Shown piece after piece: positions 34,435 through 45,079 of a DNA stretch of 64,000 bases. The stretch is from Solea solea (taxonomy: Eukaryota > Chordata > Actinopteri > Pleuronectiformes > Soleidae), in NCBI RefSeq assembly GCF_958295425.1, contig NC_081143.1, positions 27,426,586 to 27,490,585 of the forward strand, read 5' to 3'. The position numbers were made by a program, and so were the translations under genes. How positions within the stretch are numbered: the first letter of the stretch is position 1; every line of letters begins with the position of its first letter. The notes below the pieces were generated by a model that saw only the letters and a list, made by a program, of their open reading frames with translations, made no database searches and had not been told where the DNA came from.

Positions 34435-34458
34435 GTGTGTGTGTGTGTGTGTGTGTGT
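34435..34458. repeat. (GT)n microsatellite
   Basis: About 24 bp of GT. Confidence 0.85.
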
Positions 34459-34587
34459 CTGTATTTGTGCCGACCTCACGGAGACCGGGACCTGGTCCTG
34501 ATGAGGCAGAACCTCATTGCTGAGGAACTGGTTATATATGAGGATTAACTGGTTATTGTTTAGATTTGGGATGAGGCTTTGTATTGA

Positions 34588-34600
34588 CCCCCCCCCCCCC
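34588..34600. repeat. Poly-C run (13 C)
   Basis: Homopolymer directly abutting the hAT-like end at 34601. Confidence 0.85.
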
Positions 34601-34675
34601 GTGGTTCTCAAACTGTGGTACGTGAGCTTCCTCTGGTGACACTTGGAGGAAAATCAGAAATACTCTTCTACTGTA
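34601..34675 (+). mobile_element. hAT-like terminal fragment
   Basis: Starts gtggttctcaaactgtggta, then cgtgagcttcctctggtg, the terminal sequence type of hAT elements of the cagtggttctcaaact group. The same end occurs inverted at 57868-57927. Confidence 0.55.
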
Positions 34676-34679
34676 TTGA

Positions 34680-35835
34680 CCAGGGTATGTCATCGCAGTG
34701 GGAAGTTAAAAAACAGAAAAGAAATAACATGAATGTTGTGTTTTTAGAAGCAATTCATTAGAGAAACACGACCAGGCTTTTATTTTGAAAAGAGTAACCT
34801 GACAGGAAATGTATCAGTCAGGTTAAAAGAAATATGCTGTGCATGCTGCACATAAAGACGGGTTAAATGAACGACTTTAATGCTGAAGAGGCCGACCTGT
34901 TATTGTCCGGTTTATTCTCAGATTAAACGCGATAATGACGATGAAAAGCAAACAAACAGAAACAGAATCCATGTCCTGGTTGAACACGGCGTTGCCCTCG
35001 CTCATCATTTACACGTCGACAGCAGCCATTTCACTGCAAACACTCGCTGTTAAACCTCAAACATTCCCTCCGTTCCACATGATATTATTCCACCACAGAA
35101 TATTTGCTCTTCCTCTGGTTATTGGCTGTCTCACACTGTGGCCTTTAGGTAGATCATCACAGTGTGTGTCGACATATCTCTCGACAAACACTCCCTTAAT
35201 AACTCTCTCTCTCGCTGTCTCTCTCTCGCTCTCTGTCCCCCCGTCGGTCTCTGTCTTGCCGTCCTCCGTCTTTCAGCCCGGCCTCGGTGGACTTGTTGCC
35301 GCCCACTGATCAAACAAAGCACAGAAAGTAGCTGAGCTCTAAAGGGACACGGCTTGGTATTAAAACCAGCTCTTTTTTTTTTCTCTCCTTTTAAAAGAAG
35401 CACTGATATGTGAGTGTGGGAGTGGGCGCAGAGATAAATGCTTGCACATGCGTTCGATTCATGACTTAAAGCCATGGTTTGAAACTTCACATGAGCCCAA
35501 ACTGCAGCGACGTTGACTGACGACGATGATGATGATGATGATGGTTCTGTAAAGACTTTTAAACGCACGCACTGTTCACTGCTCTTTACAGAACAATGAG
35601 GGACTCGTCCACTCAGGCCTCTCTTTGCCGAACTACGGTGGCCTGCGCACAACAGTTATCCTCACAATCGATTCATCTGCCAACTATTTTCTCGATTCAT
35701 TGACGACATGTTTGGTCCAGAAAACGTTGACCACCGTTGGAAATGACGATGTTCTCAAACGTCGTGTTTTCTCCACAAACCAAAAAATGACAGAAAGACA
35801 GAAATAGACATTTAGTTTAGCCTTTAAAACTACAT
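34680..35835. other. Intergenic, no confident feature
   Basis: Contains a pyrimidine-rich tctc/ctgt stretch (about 35200-35240) and a (GAT)n run (about 35525-35542). A 173-codon reverse frame (35131-35652) crosses both and lacks any domain. Confidence 0.45.
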
Positions 35836-35839
35836 GTTG

Positions 35840-36290
35840 ATTGACAGCCCGACATTATTCAGCTCTTTTGCCTTTTGACAAGAATGAGTCATTTATATTT
35901 TATTATATTTATTTGCATAGGCCACTTGGAAGTTGGAACGCTCTTGAGGAGGTCCTGCATTATCACTTTGCACGCGAGCCGGTCTCTGTGCCGTTTAAAG
36001 TTTTAATTTTATTAATCCCCTTAGGGAAAGTATTCCTCTGCATTTTTGACCCATCCTAGAATTAGGAGCAGTGGGCTGCCACACTGAGTAGCGCCCGGGG
36101 AGCATTGGGAGTTGGGTACCTTGCTCAGGGGTACCCCAGCCCTTTTTGGCCGAGTGGGGATTTGAACCGGCGACCTTCCGGTTACAAGTCAAGTTCCCTT
36201 TCCACTTGGCCACGGGCTGCCCGTGTACGTGTAAAATAACAGAAATGAAGCCCAAACCCGCTGGGACCCGATCTTCAGCTCTAGTTTAGA
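35840..36290 (+). repeat. Dispersed repeat copy interrupted by a SINE
   Basis: The left part, acagcccgacattattcagc with caagaatgagtcattta and ggccacttggaagttggaac (35845-35940), aligns with 55802-55892. The right part, cgatcttcagctctag (about 36269-36284), aligns with agatcttcagctctagg near 55976-55992. Between them lies the SINE at 36003-36225, which is absent from the 55-kb copy. Confidence 0.65.
36001..36225 (-). mobile_element. tRNA-derived SINE (family 2), nearly full length
   Basis: On the minus strand the head is gggcagcccgtggccaagtg (box A tggccaagtgg, 36202-36212). Box B ggttcaaatcc lies at 36158-36168, a normal pol III box spacing. The body runs gggctggggtacccctgagc, gcagcccactgctcctaatt and aggatgggtcaaaaatgcag, ending in aaggggattaataaaatt. 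The 3' tail resembles those at 25262 and 39769, which suggests a shared LINE partner. Confidence 0.85.
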
Positions 36291-36369
36291 TGACTTGTTT
36301 CTTTCTGGGGCGTGGCCCGTAACTATAGAAACCCATGTGCAAGATGAGACTAGACTATGTCAATATGGA

Positions 36370-36840
36370 CACTAGTGATGTGTCATGTGCAAAAGATGCG
36401 GCTCTGAGAGCCGATGCTTTGTAGTGAATCAGAAGAGCCGGCTCTCATCGGGCCTCCCTCTCTGTCTGTCTCTCTGTCTGTCTGTCTGTCTGTCTCTCTG
36501 TCTGTCTGTCTGTCTGTCTAATAGACTGTTTTGCAACAAAATAAATGCACAAAATTAGGCAATTATATGGCTGTTATGATAGTGTTTGTTTGAGTTCTGT
36601 TCTGTGGATTTATTTGCAGTTAATTTGTTCAAATGTTTGATTAAAATATACAACAAACAAATGGTTTTGTAACGGAATAAATGCACACAATTATGGCAAT
36701 TATAAGGCTTCTCATAAAAACACTGAACATGAAAAGGCTTTCAACACACAAACCATTCATTTTTGCAAAGTTCTGGTAAAATAAAGGCCTAAATTAAGAG
36801 CCGTTCAGGAGTCAAAGAGCCGAACTTCCCATCACTAATG
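36370..36840. mobile_element. hAT-like non-autonomous element with internal TGTC repeat
   Basis: The left end cactagtgatgtgtcatg and right end ccgaacttcccatcactaatg form imperfect terminal inverted repeats. The subterminal ctgagagccg/agagccggctct motifs are typical of a common fish hAT family. It is about 470 bp with no transposase. Internally a block around aataaatgcacaaaattagg (about 36540) recurs at about 36680 with a few changes. Confidence 0.75.
36456..36519. repeat. (TGTC)n microsatellite
   Basis: About 60 bp of TGTC/TCTC tetramers inside the hAT-like element. Confidence 0.9.
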
Positions 36841-36844
36841 GAAA

Positions 36845-37355
36845 CACAGATCAGATATGATGTGAACAATGTTCAGGAAGATCTGATTCTGCTGACAAAT
36901 CTTCCCCTGGTGAAGTTCATTCATATGAAAGCCATTTTTACCACTTCATTGTTTAAGTGTCACTCATTGAAGAATCTTGTTTTAATGGGACGACCTTTTT
37001 CTTTTCTCCGTGTGAATGAAACACATGTTTTTTTTTGTTCAGGAGCTATGAAGGAAACATCTCATCTCGGGGTTAAAGGTGAAACAGTGAAAATCTGCAC
37101 TTTCATCCGACAGCGTGGACCGTCAGTGACGTCCTCGTCACGCTGCTTATATGTACTCTGCATATTTGACAATCAGTCCTTTAAACAAGCGTTTTATTTT
37201 CCTTTCAAATCATATTGTTTCTCAAACACAAACAACAGCAGGACCGAAATCAAAGGGAAAACACGCACTTAATGTCATCTGATGCATTTCACCATTTACG
37301 CACCAAATCTGCGTTTCACTCCCAATGTCTGCACAAACACGTCAAAGAAATCAAA
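36845..37355. other. Intergenic, no confident feature
   Basis: A 144-codon forward frame (36838-37272) runs through unique sequence. It has no domain or splice context, and its start overlaps the hAT end, so it is treated as chance. Confidence 0.4.
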
Positions 37356-37359
37356 TACA

Positions 37360-37925
37360 AAAAAGACATTTGAGGAAGAAAAGGAAAGGAGAGAGGGTTC
37401 AAGAGGAGGTGAAACGTTTATGAGAGGCAAAGAAATGAACAAAAAAAAATGCAGAGCATGTGGAGAGGACTGAAGAGGCTGCAGAAATCAAAAAGAAAAA
37501 AGGAAATAATAAAACAAAGTAGTGAAATGCCAAGGAGAAACGAGAGATGAAAATAAGGATGAATAAAAGATTGAGGTTAAGAAGAACGCTGCGAGGAGAA
37601 CATGGAGGTCTAGTCAAGAAATCAGGGAGGAGTAAAAGCTTTCTCTGGAGGGGGAGACGACGTGGAATGAAGATGTGAAAGATGAAAAGAAGAGGGAAGG
37701 AGAACATTAAGAAGAAGAAGAAGAAGAAGAAGAAGACAATATGAGATGATGAGAGCACGGGGAAATGAAAAGTAAGCAAAGCACAGTGACAGAGAAACGG
37801 TGATGAGTGACGACAAAGTGGAGATGTGGAAGAGGGGAAGCACTGGAGCTCGGCTAATGCTCTGGCAGCAGAGAGAGGGAGAGAGGGAGGGAGAGAGAGG
37901 GAGGGAGAGGGAGAGAGAGAGCAGA
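37360..37925 (+). repeat. Purine-skewed stretch (about 570 bp)
   Basis: The + strand is overwhelmingly A and G, ending in (GAA)n (37709-37736) and gagaggg runs (37869-37921). The bias removes stop codons from the reverse strand and explains the 219-codon reverse frame there, which is low in complexity (Ser/Leu/Phe-rich). The polypurine tract could adopt triplex structure. Confidence 0.8.
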
Positions 37926-38008
37926 AGGCTTGTAAATGTTGGATGAGAGGAGTATACATGGCACTGTGACTCACTGGAGCTGCCCCAGCACTTGTGAGGG
38001 CAAGTGCT

Positions 38009-38064
38009 TTACACTCACACACACACACACACACTGTCTCACACACACACACACTCACACACTG

Positions 38065-38128
<64 letters not shown>
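38009..38128. repeat. Long (CA)n microsatellite
   Basis: About 120 bp of CA with ctgtct, ctca and ctgtc interruptions; the last 60 bp or so are uninterrupted. Longest CA tract in the window. Confidence 0.93.
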
Positions 38129-38129
<1 letters not shown>

Positions 38130-38245
38130 AGTATACCATGCTTGTGGAGACAGCGTTCCCCTTGTGCTCTAATCTGAAAACCTCCATGTTAATCTGCCTC
38201 CAAAATGGACTTCATTCGTTTCGGTTAACACACAACTGCAAAGTG

Positions 38246-38290
38246 AATGAAAAGAAAAGAAAAGAAAAGAAAAGAAAAGAAAAGAAGAAG
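38246..38290. repeat. (AAAAG)n microsatellite
   Basis: Eight AAAAG pentamers, purine-only. Confidence 0.9.
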
Positions 38291-38429
38291 CTGCCATTTC
38301 AGGTTATTTTGTTTTTATAAATATTATAGAGTTTGTTCAGTTTAATCAGCTGTGTGCAGAGACTGTGTGAGACGACGACTCTGTCGAGATACATGAGCGA
38401 CAATATGATTCAGGAAAGATAAAAAAGGA

Positions 38430-38600
38430 AAGGAAAGAAATCCTTCATTGTCCTTGCACAGGAACAATAGACGCTTCAGCTACAACGGAATCTAAGGTGA
38501 AAGATAAATAAATAAATAAATAAATACAAATGAAATACAATATAACTAACACAAACATAGAGAATACAACATAAAAATAAGATTAAACATCAGTTTAATC
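38430..38600. mobile_element. Possible retroposon fragment with AAAT tail
   Basis: The phrase atccttcattgtccttgcac with acaatag and an (AAAT)n run (38507-38527) resembles the 3' part of fish retroposons containing ttattgtcattgcac. Family uncertain. Confidence 0.35.
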
Positions 38601-38999
38601 TTGTTGACCACACAGGAAGTGTTTTTGACTGACAGTGAAATGTAACGGTCACACAGTGAATCAACCTTCTGTTGAGTGAACGCATGAATAATCTCACCTC
38701 CCCAATTTAAAAAAAAAAAACAAAGAAACCATTATTTATTAACTAAATATCCACCATTAAATATCAGATTTTCATGCCATTCACTAAATAGTAAATTATT
38801 TCCCTTTAATATTCTTCTTCTTATTATTATTTGCTTAAATCTGTTATATTTCTAACTTTTGTTGGTGTTATCTCTGTAGAGCGTGGGACTGCGAGTGTAA
38901 ATGTGTGATGTGACGAGCCTTCCATGTTTTTCTCCCCCACTGCCTCTTGTGAACACAGTGCACCAGACAAGTATAGTGCTTTCTTTTTTTTCTTGCCCT

Positions 39000-39650
39000 G
39001 GTTGGGCAGGTAAAACATTTATGAGTGTTTTAACCTCTGGCTGACCCCAGTGCTGCATTACACGGGGCTTCTTAGAAAGTTCCCAGGGAGGTGGAGCGAC
39101 GCTGGCTAAGATACTGTAGAGACAGAGCACGGTTGTTGGTTTATTTTTGTTTTTTCTACAACGTCTGACATTTGAATGACACTCTATATAGAGCTGTAAG
39201 AGAGATGTTTGATTAAAAGGTGCTTTATAGGCAGGGAATATATAAGTGATAAGTGTGCATGCATAAAGGAAGCAGCCAATGCTCACATGTATGTGGTCAA
39301 ACATGCGTGAGGGGCCGTCTCTCGCGTGCATCCCTTCCTTTCTATCAGGGTGTACATGCATAATGTTGCAAAGCTTCATTTCCAAACAGCCGCGCGACGC
39401 TGTCAGCGCACGATTCCATAAGTGCCTCTTGATTTTTGCTGCTATTTTTTCCCCCCGGCTTTGTTTTCTTGTTTCTCTCCATTTCTCGGTCGGTTGTTAG
39501 CGTCGCTTGTGTCTCTCACGTCTGCCAACGTTAACGCTCAATTGACAGGTCATAATTTTACACCCCGGCAGTTATTTATCTGCTGCTTCCATGACTGGGT
39601 AATAACTAAGGAGGAGAGAGAATCCTTAACAGTTTAATAACACCCGCTGT
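39000..39650. promoter_or_regulatory. Candidate enhancer-like unique block
   Basis: About 650 bp without microsatellite or recognised transposon. It includes ctcaattgacaggtcataat (about 39537-39556), a MEIS-type ttgacag, and ttatttatctgctgcttcc. The reverse strand stays open for 177 codons over 38852-39385, but with no domain. I read this as unique regulatory-type DNA rather than coding. Confidence 0.28.
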
Positions 39651-39739
39651 CACCGTGTTTAAGGAAAATAAACCTCACCATGTCTTCTTCTTCTTCACAT
39701 GACTATCCTTTTTTTTTTTACTTTTCATGCTCAGCAGTA

Positions 39740-39835
39740 TGTAGAATAGAATAGAATAGAATAGAAAATACTTTATTAATCCCTTGCGGGAAATTCTTTC
39801 GTCACAGCGCTCCAGTGTACAAAGGTAACGAATGT
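39740..39835 (-). mobile_element. Retroposon 3' tail with (AGAAT)n
   Basis: On the minus strand it reads gctgtgacgaaagaatttcc, cgcaagggattaataaagta, then a TTCTA pentamer run. The gggattaataaa end is shared with 25262 (+) and 36001 (-). The body upstream is too short to classify. Confidence 0.55.
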
Positions 39836-39886
39836 TGTAACATCAATTTTTTTTGGAAATTACAAAATTACAAACTATAAGAATGT

Positions 39887-39950
39887 ATGTATATATATAT
39901 ATATGTATATGTCTTAATATATATAGATAGATAGATATATACACACATAT
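39887..39950. repeat. TATG/ATAG simple repeat
   Basis: AT-rich imperfect tetranucleotide tract. Confidence 0.75.
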
Positions 39951-40269
39951 ATAGTGTTCCCACTGAATTGTGTTTAAATGAATGGACAATTGTTGTCCGA
40001 GAGATCGAGATGCTCAGATTGAAAAAGATCTTCTTTAAAAATCCCCAAACTACCTCCATATGTGGTTTGAATCAGATCATGTTTTTTTTTTGTTTTTTTA
40101 TTGCTGTTCAAACTGCCAAGAAAATCAAACTACATACAAACTGGATAAGATTAAAATATCCGATGAGGGCGGCCGTTTAAACAAAGCACTAGTTTTTAAA
40201 ATGTGTCTTTAATTTTGCAAATAAAAATGCATTTGCATGTTACAGGTGGTAGTTAGTGGTAGTTGCTAT

Positions 40270-41825
40270 CTTACCTCACTGATAGTAGTCAGGCTAACTT
40301 AAGCTGGCGTTTGCTTTTTAACAAATAAAGGGGTCAGTTTAGCTCATGCTAGCTGACCTCTTTTGGCTAAATTTAGCTGCAGTGTATTCTTTAACTTCAA
40401 CTTCTGTATTTCATGAACAAAAGGCATTGTTTCATGTCCATGCTGATGCCATTTTACCTAATTTAGGCTGTACTCTCTTTTATTTAACTTTTTAATAACA
40501 AAGCCGGGTCAGCTCACGTCCATCCTCATGCTAGCATACCTCACAGGTGACAGATTAGCGGACTTAAGCTGGGCTGCTGTGTTTTATATTCATGTCGGGG
40601 GTCGGTTCACACACACCTCACTGAAAGTAGTCTGGCTAACTTAAGCTGTAGTCTTTTTTTTTTTAACTTTTGAATACCAAAGCAGGGTCAGCTCACGTCC
40701 ATCCTCATGCTAGCATACCTCACAGGTGACAGATTAGCGGACTTAAACTGGGCTGCTGTGTTTTATATTCATGTTGGGTGTCAGTTCACACACCTCACTG
40801 AAAGTAGTCTGGCTAACTTAAGCTGTAGTCTCTTTTATTTAACTTTTTAATAACAAAGCCGGGTCAGCTCACGTCCATCCTCATGCTAGCATACTTTACA
40901 GGTGACAGATTAGCGGATTTAAGGTGGGCTGCTGTGTTTTATATTCATGTTGGGTGTCGGTTCACACACACCTCACTGAAAGTAGTCTGGCTAACTTAAG
41001 CTGTAGTCTCTTTTATTTAACTTTTTAATAACAAAGCCGGGTCAGCTCACGTCCATCCTCATGCTAGCATACCTCAGAGGTGACAGATTAGCCGGCCTTA
41101 AACTGGGCTGCTGTGTTTTATATTCATGTTGGGGGTCAGTTCACACACACCTCACTGAAAGTAGTCTGGCTAACTTAAGCTGTAGTCTCTTTTTTTTAAA
41201 CTTTTGAATACCAAAGCAGGGTCAGCTCACGTCCATCCTCATGCTAGCATACCTCACAGGTGACAGATTAGCGGACTTAAACTGGGCTGCTGTGTTTTAT
41301 ATTCATGTTGGGGGTCGGTTCACACACACCTCACTGGAAGTAGTCTGGCTAACTTAAGCTGTAGTCTCTTTTTTTTTTAACTTTTGAATACCAAAGCAGG
41401 GTCAGCTCACGTCCATCCTCATGCTAGCATACCTCAGAGGTGACAGATTAGCCGGCCTTAAACTGGGCTGCTGTGTTTTATATTCATGTTGGGGGTCAGT
41501 TCACACACACCTCACTGAAAGTAGTCTGGCTAACTTAAGCTGTAGTCTCTTTTTTTTAAACTTTTGAATACCAAAGCAGGGTCAGCTCACGTCCATCCTC
41601 ATGCTAGCATACCTCACAGGTGACAGATTAGCGGACTTAAACTGGGCTGCTGTGTTTTATATTCATGTTGGGGGTCGGTTCACACACACCTCACTGGAAG
41701 TAGTCTGGCTAACTTAAGCTGTAGTCTCTTTTTTTTTTAACTTTTGAATACCAAAGCAGGGTCAGCTCATGTCCATCCTCAAGCGAGTTTACCTCACAGG
41801 AAATAGGTCGGCTAACTTTAGCTGG
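40270..41825 (+). repeat. 180-bp tandem repeat with a recent 360-bp dimer duplication
   Basis: The phrase gggtcagctcacgtccatcc starts at 40506, 40685, 40861, 41039, 41219, 41399, 41579 and 41759, at spacings of 176-180 bp. Degenerate partial units flank it (gggtcagtttagctcatgct at about 40331; ggctaactttagctgg at about 41809). Each unit holds tcctcatgctagcata, cctcacaggtgacagattag, gggctgctgtgttttatatt, a short CA run, agtagtctggctaacttaag and a T-run followed by aactttt. The last four units form two dimers, 41041-41400 and 41401-41760, which I found identical at all 360 positions. No open frame of note. Confidence 0.93.
41401..41760 (+). repeat. Exact 360-bp duplicate of 41041-41400
   Basis: Compared base by base, the two blocks match throughout, including T-run lengths. 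Identity stops within a few bases on either side. The two 180-bp halves of a block differ from each other (cctcagagg versus cctcacagg; gccggcctta versus gcggacttaa). Confidence 0.93.
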
Positions 41826-41829
41826 AAGC

Positions 41830-42475
41830 TCTTCCTTAGCTGTGTCTCTTTAATGGACCAAGCATCCATTTATTGTGGCCGAGCTGCCAAACCATTGATA
41901 ATTATGACCGTGTTGGAAAAGGAAGGTGCTCCCTCCTGTGATTTAGAGATGTAGCGCATGTATAAATCCTCAATAAAAAGGCTGGAAATAAAACCCCTGC
42001 TAATTTATTTGTCAACCCTCCCGTAAAGTGTACGGTTCCTCACAAATAAATGCTCGTGCTGTTCATTCCGTCAATTTAAAGTTGTGCTTACATCAGACGT
42101 TGTGGTTTAAACTGATTGGTACAGATTGAGAGCATTAAGGCAATTATCTCATGCCCCTAACAACAAAGTGATTGTGGATAAGTGGCTGTATCAATATTCT
42201 CCGTCCATTATCAATATCAAATCCTGTTTTCCTCTTTACTTTAAAATACACTTAGGCACATTTCAGTGTCTCCTGTCATCATCTCAAACCGGCCCTGTAC
42301 TGGCAGAGCAGCGGAAAGTACATGCCAATGTTTTGACATAAACTTGTCATCAGGTTTCCGATGTGTAGAGAGGATATGGCAACATCTAGCCGCAAATAAA
42401 CAACTTTACGGTGTTCTTTTCGGCCGCTGTGATGCAGCTTCCATTGGAAAATGCTGAATCAATTTACAGGCTGCT
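41830..42475. promoter_or_regulatory. Candidate enhancer-like unique block
   Basis: Over 600 bp of repeat-free balanced DNA directly after the 180-bp array. Motif-like segments include ggcaattatctcatg (about 42139), SOX-like acaacaaagtgattgtgg (about 42160), ccattatcaatatcaaat (about 42206), ccattggaaaatgctgaatc (about 42442) and tcaatttacaggctgctggc (about 42458). Short forward frames have no domain. Confidence 0.3.
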
Positions 42476-42479
42476 GGCA

Positions 42480-44630
42480 TTTATTTTTTTACTTGTTTCA
42501 TTGAAGCAATAAAATGTTGAAAAATATAAGTTTACGTCTACAATCAACTCTTCATTCACGCGTGGCTCCCCTTACGAGCTGGTGTTGTTCCATGATAAGC
42601 AACTCTGCATGAAAGGCATTCCCGTTGAGTGAACATGCATTTGTGGCTCTTTCCCACGAGCTTGAGGCTTGTTATGACTCAAAACAACACAGGCTCACAG
42701 GAGGACAAGTATCCGTGTCCTTACCAGTGACTAAGTGCTGAATCTTTACAACAGGGACCAAACAATACAGTACTACGCCTACCGCAAGAGACCGGAAGGT
42801 TATCCGCTTTCTCCTCCCTTCTTTTACAACTTCATAATAAAATAACATAATAAATTGAATATCATTTGAGCAGCATTAATGCATATAAGGTGTTTCCTAA
42901 GGGTTGCTACTTTTTAGTGGTATTTTTAAATTTCAACTTCTGTTCCTGACACTACCACTCAGAACCTTGAGGACAAAAAATGTCCCATTTGAAAGAGTTC
43001 ATAAAAGGTTTAAAGATTTAAAATGTCACCAAATTAATTGATAATATTTTTGTTGAATACTGCTTAAATAAAACTCAACCCACTTGTGCTGAGTGTTTTT
43101 TTGTTTTTTTAAAGGTACACCCTCAAGTCCAGCTCATAAATAAACTTCTTACTAACTATTTTACACATACACTCCCTATAATATTAGAGAAGACAAACAC
43201 ATTTTTAGCTGATTAACTCTTCCACAGACAGAAATGAAGAGTTTTCAACAACAGTCTTGTCCATTTGCCATCAAATGAGCTGATGTGATACTCAGTATAA
43301 GTCTATTATGTCGGTCAAAATCAATGAATCGGAAATTGATAAAGCAAAAGGAGGTAAATCAGAACATAATATCTCTGACCACGAAACATACTATCCCCAA
43401 AACAGCCGACATGCTGTAAAGAGATTTCCGTGCCACCACCATTATGTGTGAGGAATGGAGCATTATCTTTTCATAAATGCATCAGTACAAATGTGTCATT
43501 AACAGCAAAGTTGGTGTAAAAGCGGTTAAAGACTGTCGGACTGATATCAGTATCGGTGGAAGTTCATCACTTTCAATATCAGAGTAGTATTAAGACATCG
43601 CTGAGTGACACAGTTGATCATGTGAAGGATGTAGCCCGTGTGTTTACATCACAATGACGGGAAATCGGATCCTGTCATCAGTGTCTACACGTCAGCCCCT
43701 GCTTGTTAAGACATACAGTGGCTCATGTTCGGCTCCACTGAGCAACACACATCAGGAAATTGGAGACTGACTGACTGACTGAGGAGTTTCCAGCTCTGAG
43801 TGGAACTGGACTGCAGGGCTAAGGCGTCGTGGACAGACATATGTAAATGTGACTGACCTCAGGGCCCACTGCTGTGTGTGTGTGTGTGAGTGTGAGAGAG
43901 ACTGCAGTGTGCAGTGACCACTGACGTGTGTCCAAACCTTGGTCACTGTCTCCCTGAACTAACACACACACACACACACACCAAGGTTTCTGACACATCC
44001 CTGAGGCCGATCAGTCCATTCTACAGGCTCTCCAGTGAGCCATAGCTTTTACATATATTAAAATGAGCCTTGGGTACAGAGCCGCCCCTAAAGACCAGCT
44101 ACTCTCAGTCACAGTGTGTGCACGCTTGTGTGTGTGTGTGTGTGTGTGTGTGCACCACTGAGGATACATAGGCTGGAAAACCACAGAGTTCCGTGTTTGT
44201 GAAGACAGGAATGTAGAGAGGGCAGCAGACCATATCAGACAGACCACTGCTCCTTTTCTTCCTCTTCAAGGAAACTTTTTAACGTTTTTTTTTTTTTTAC
44301 TTTCTTAAACTTTATCACCTCTGGGAGCCCAAATGAAGCAATACAGACTTTCACCGGGACCCAGACTTTCACAGAATATCATTACGTTTCCCATGTACAA
44401 CGTGAACTGCTGCTGCCATGTGGACGGTTGCGTTTAAATCCTTTAGAGAACTTACCAGAAAACTGCCTTCTCACGCGATGCTTGAGTCGTGACTGCCTGA
44501 GTTATTTCATCCGAGGACCTGGGAATGGAAAAGAGGAGACACAGAATACTGAGTAAGAGCCTTAATTAAGACTCTTTAGTGTTCAAAATCTCTTTTACTT
44601 GAGGGTCCTGGCCGAGACAGGCACCAGAAC
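42480..44630. other. Intergenic with short microsatellites
   Basis: GT at 43874-43890, CA at 43962-43981, GT at about 44126-44152 and a T-run at about 44286-44299. Otherwise unique sequence with no feature recognised. Confidence 0.45.
44126..44152. repeat. (GT)n microsatellite
   Basis: About 27 bp of GT. Confidence 0.85.
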
Positions 44631-44635
44631 ATTAA

Positions 44636-44705
44636 TGGTGCATTCCATTTATAGTCAGAACTTGGAATTTCTGAGCTCGCCCCCTGAACTCAGAACTTAA
44701 CTCTC
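44636..44705. mobile_element. Possible short DNA-transposon fragment
   Basis: The segment tgcattccatttatagtcag with aacttggaatttctgagctc resembles fish repeats ending in cattccattt...aactcggaatttccgag. A similar phrase occurs at about 52200-52245. Confidence 0.3.
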
Positions 44706-45079
44706 AAAGATATCATTTGGGTTGTGGGTATTTTGAGTACAAATAAATGTTTGTTACACTCAAACCACTTTCAAATATAAGACAAGACTGTCTCTCTCTG
44801 TGACTTCCCCCCCCTCTCGGTATAGCCATGTTTTGTTTTTGTGTCTGTGGAGACATTTCTGGGCTGGACACACATTGACAAATTTCTACGAACACAGACA
44901 ACACTGCAAACAAGAAATGCGGACATTTAGTCGAACACAAATATCCTACGTTAAAAAAATGGAACAGTCTGCTAAATCCTGCTGCTGTTCCTTGCACCGT
45001 GCAGCTCCAAGTTTCCTAGCTGAAGTCTGGAAGGCGATGTGACAGAAGATAGGTGTGATAGACGTGTGTGTGTAGCTAA

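Noticed and set aside
35131..35652. 173-codon reverse open frame
   Set aside because: Driven by pyrimidine-rich and GAT simple repeats giving Ser and Arg runs.
36158..36225. Functional tRNA gene on the minus strand
   Set aside because: Box A and box B are present, but the sequence continues into a SINE body and cannot be folded by eye into a complete cloverleaf acceptor stem.
37399..38058. 219-codon reverse open frame, the longest in the window
   Set aside because: It lies in the purine-skewed stretch and runs into the CA tract; the translation is Ser/Leu/Phe low complexity with Cys-Val repeats and no domain.
38852..39385. 177-codon reverse open frame
   Set aside because: No recognisable domain, no splice or start context; composition looks like non-coding unique DNA.
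40270..41825. CRISPR or rDNA spacer repeat
   Set aside because: Units of 180 bp abut directly with no unique spacers and no rRNA sequence nearby.
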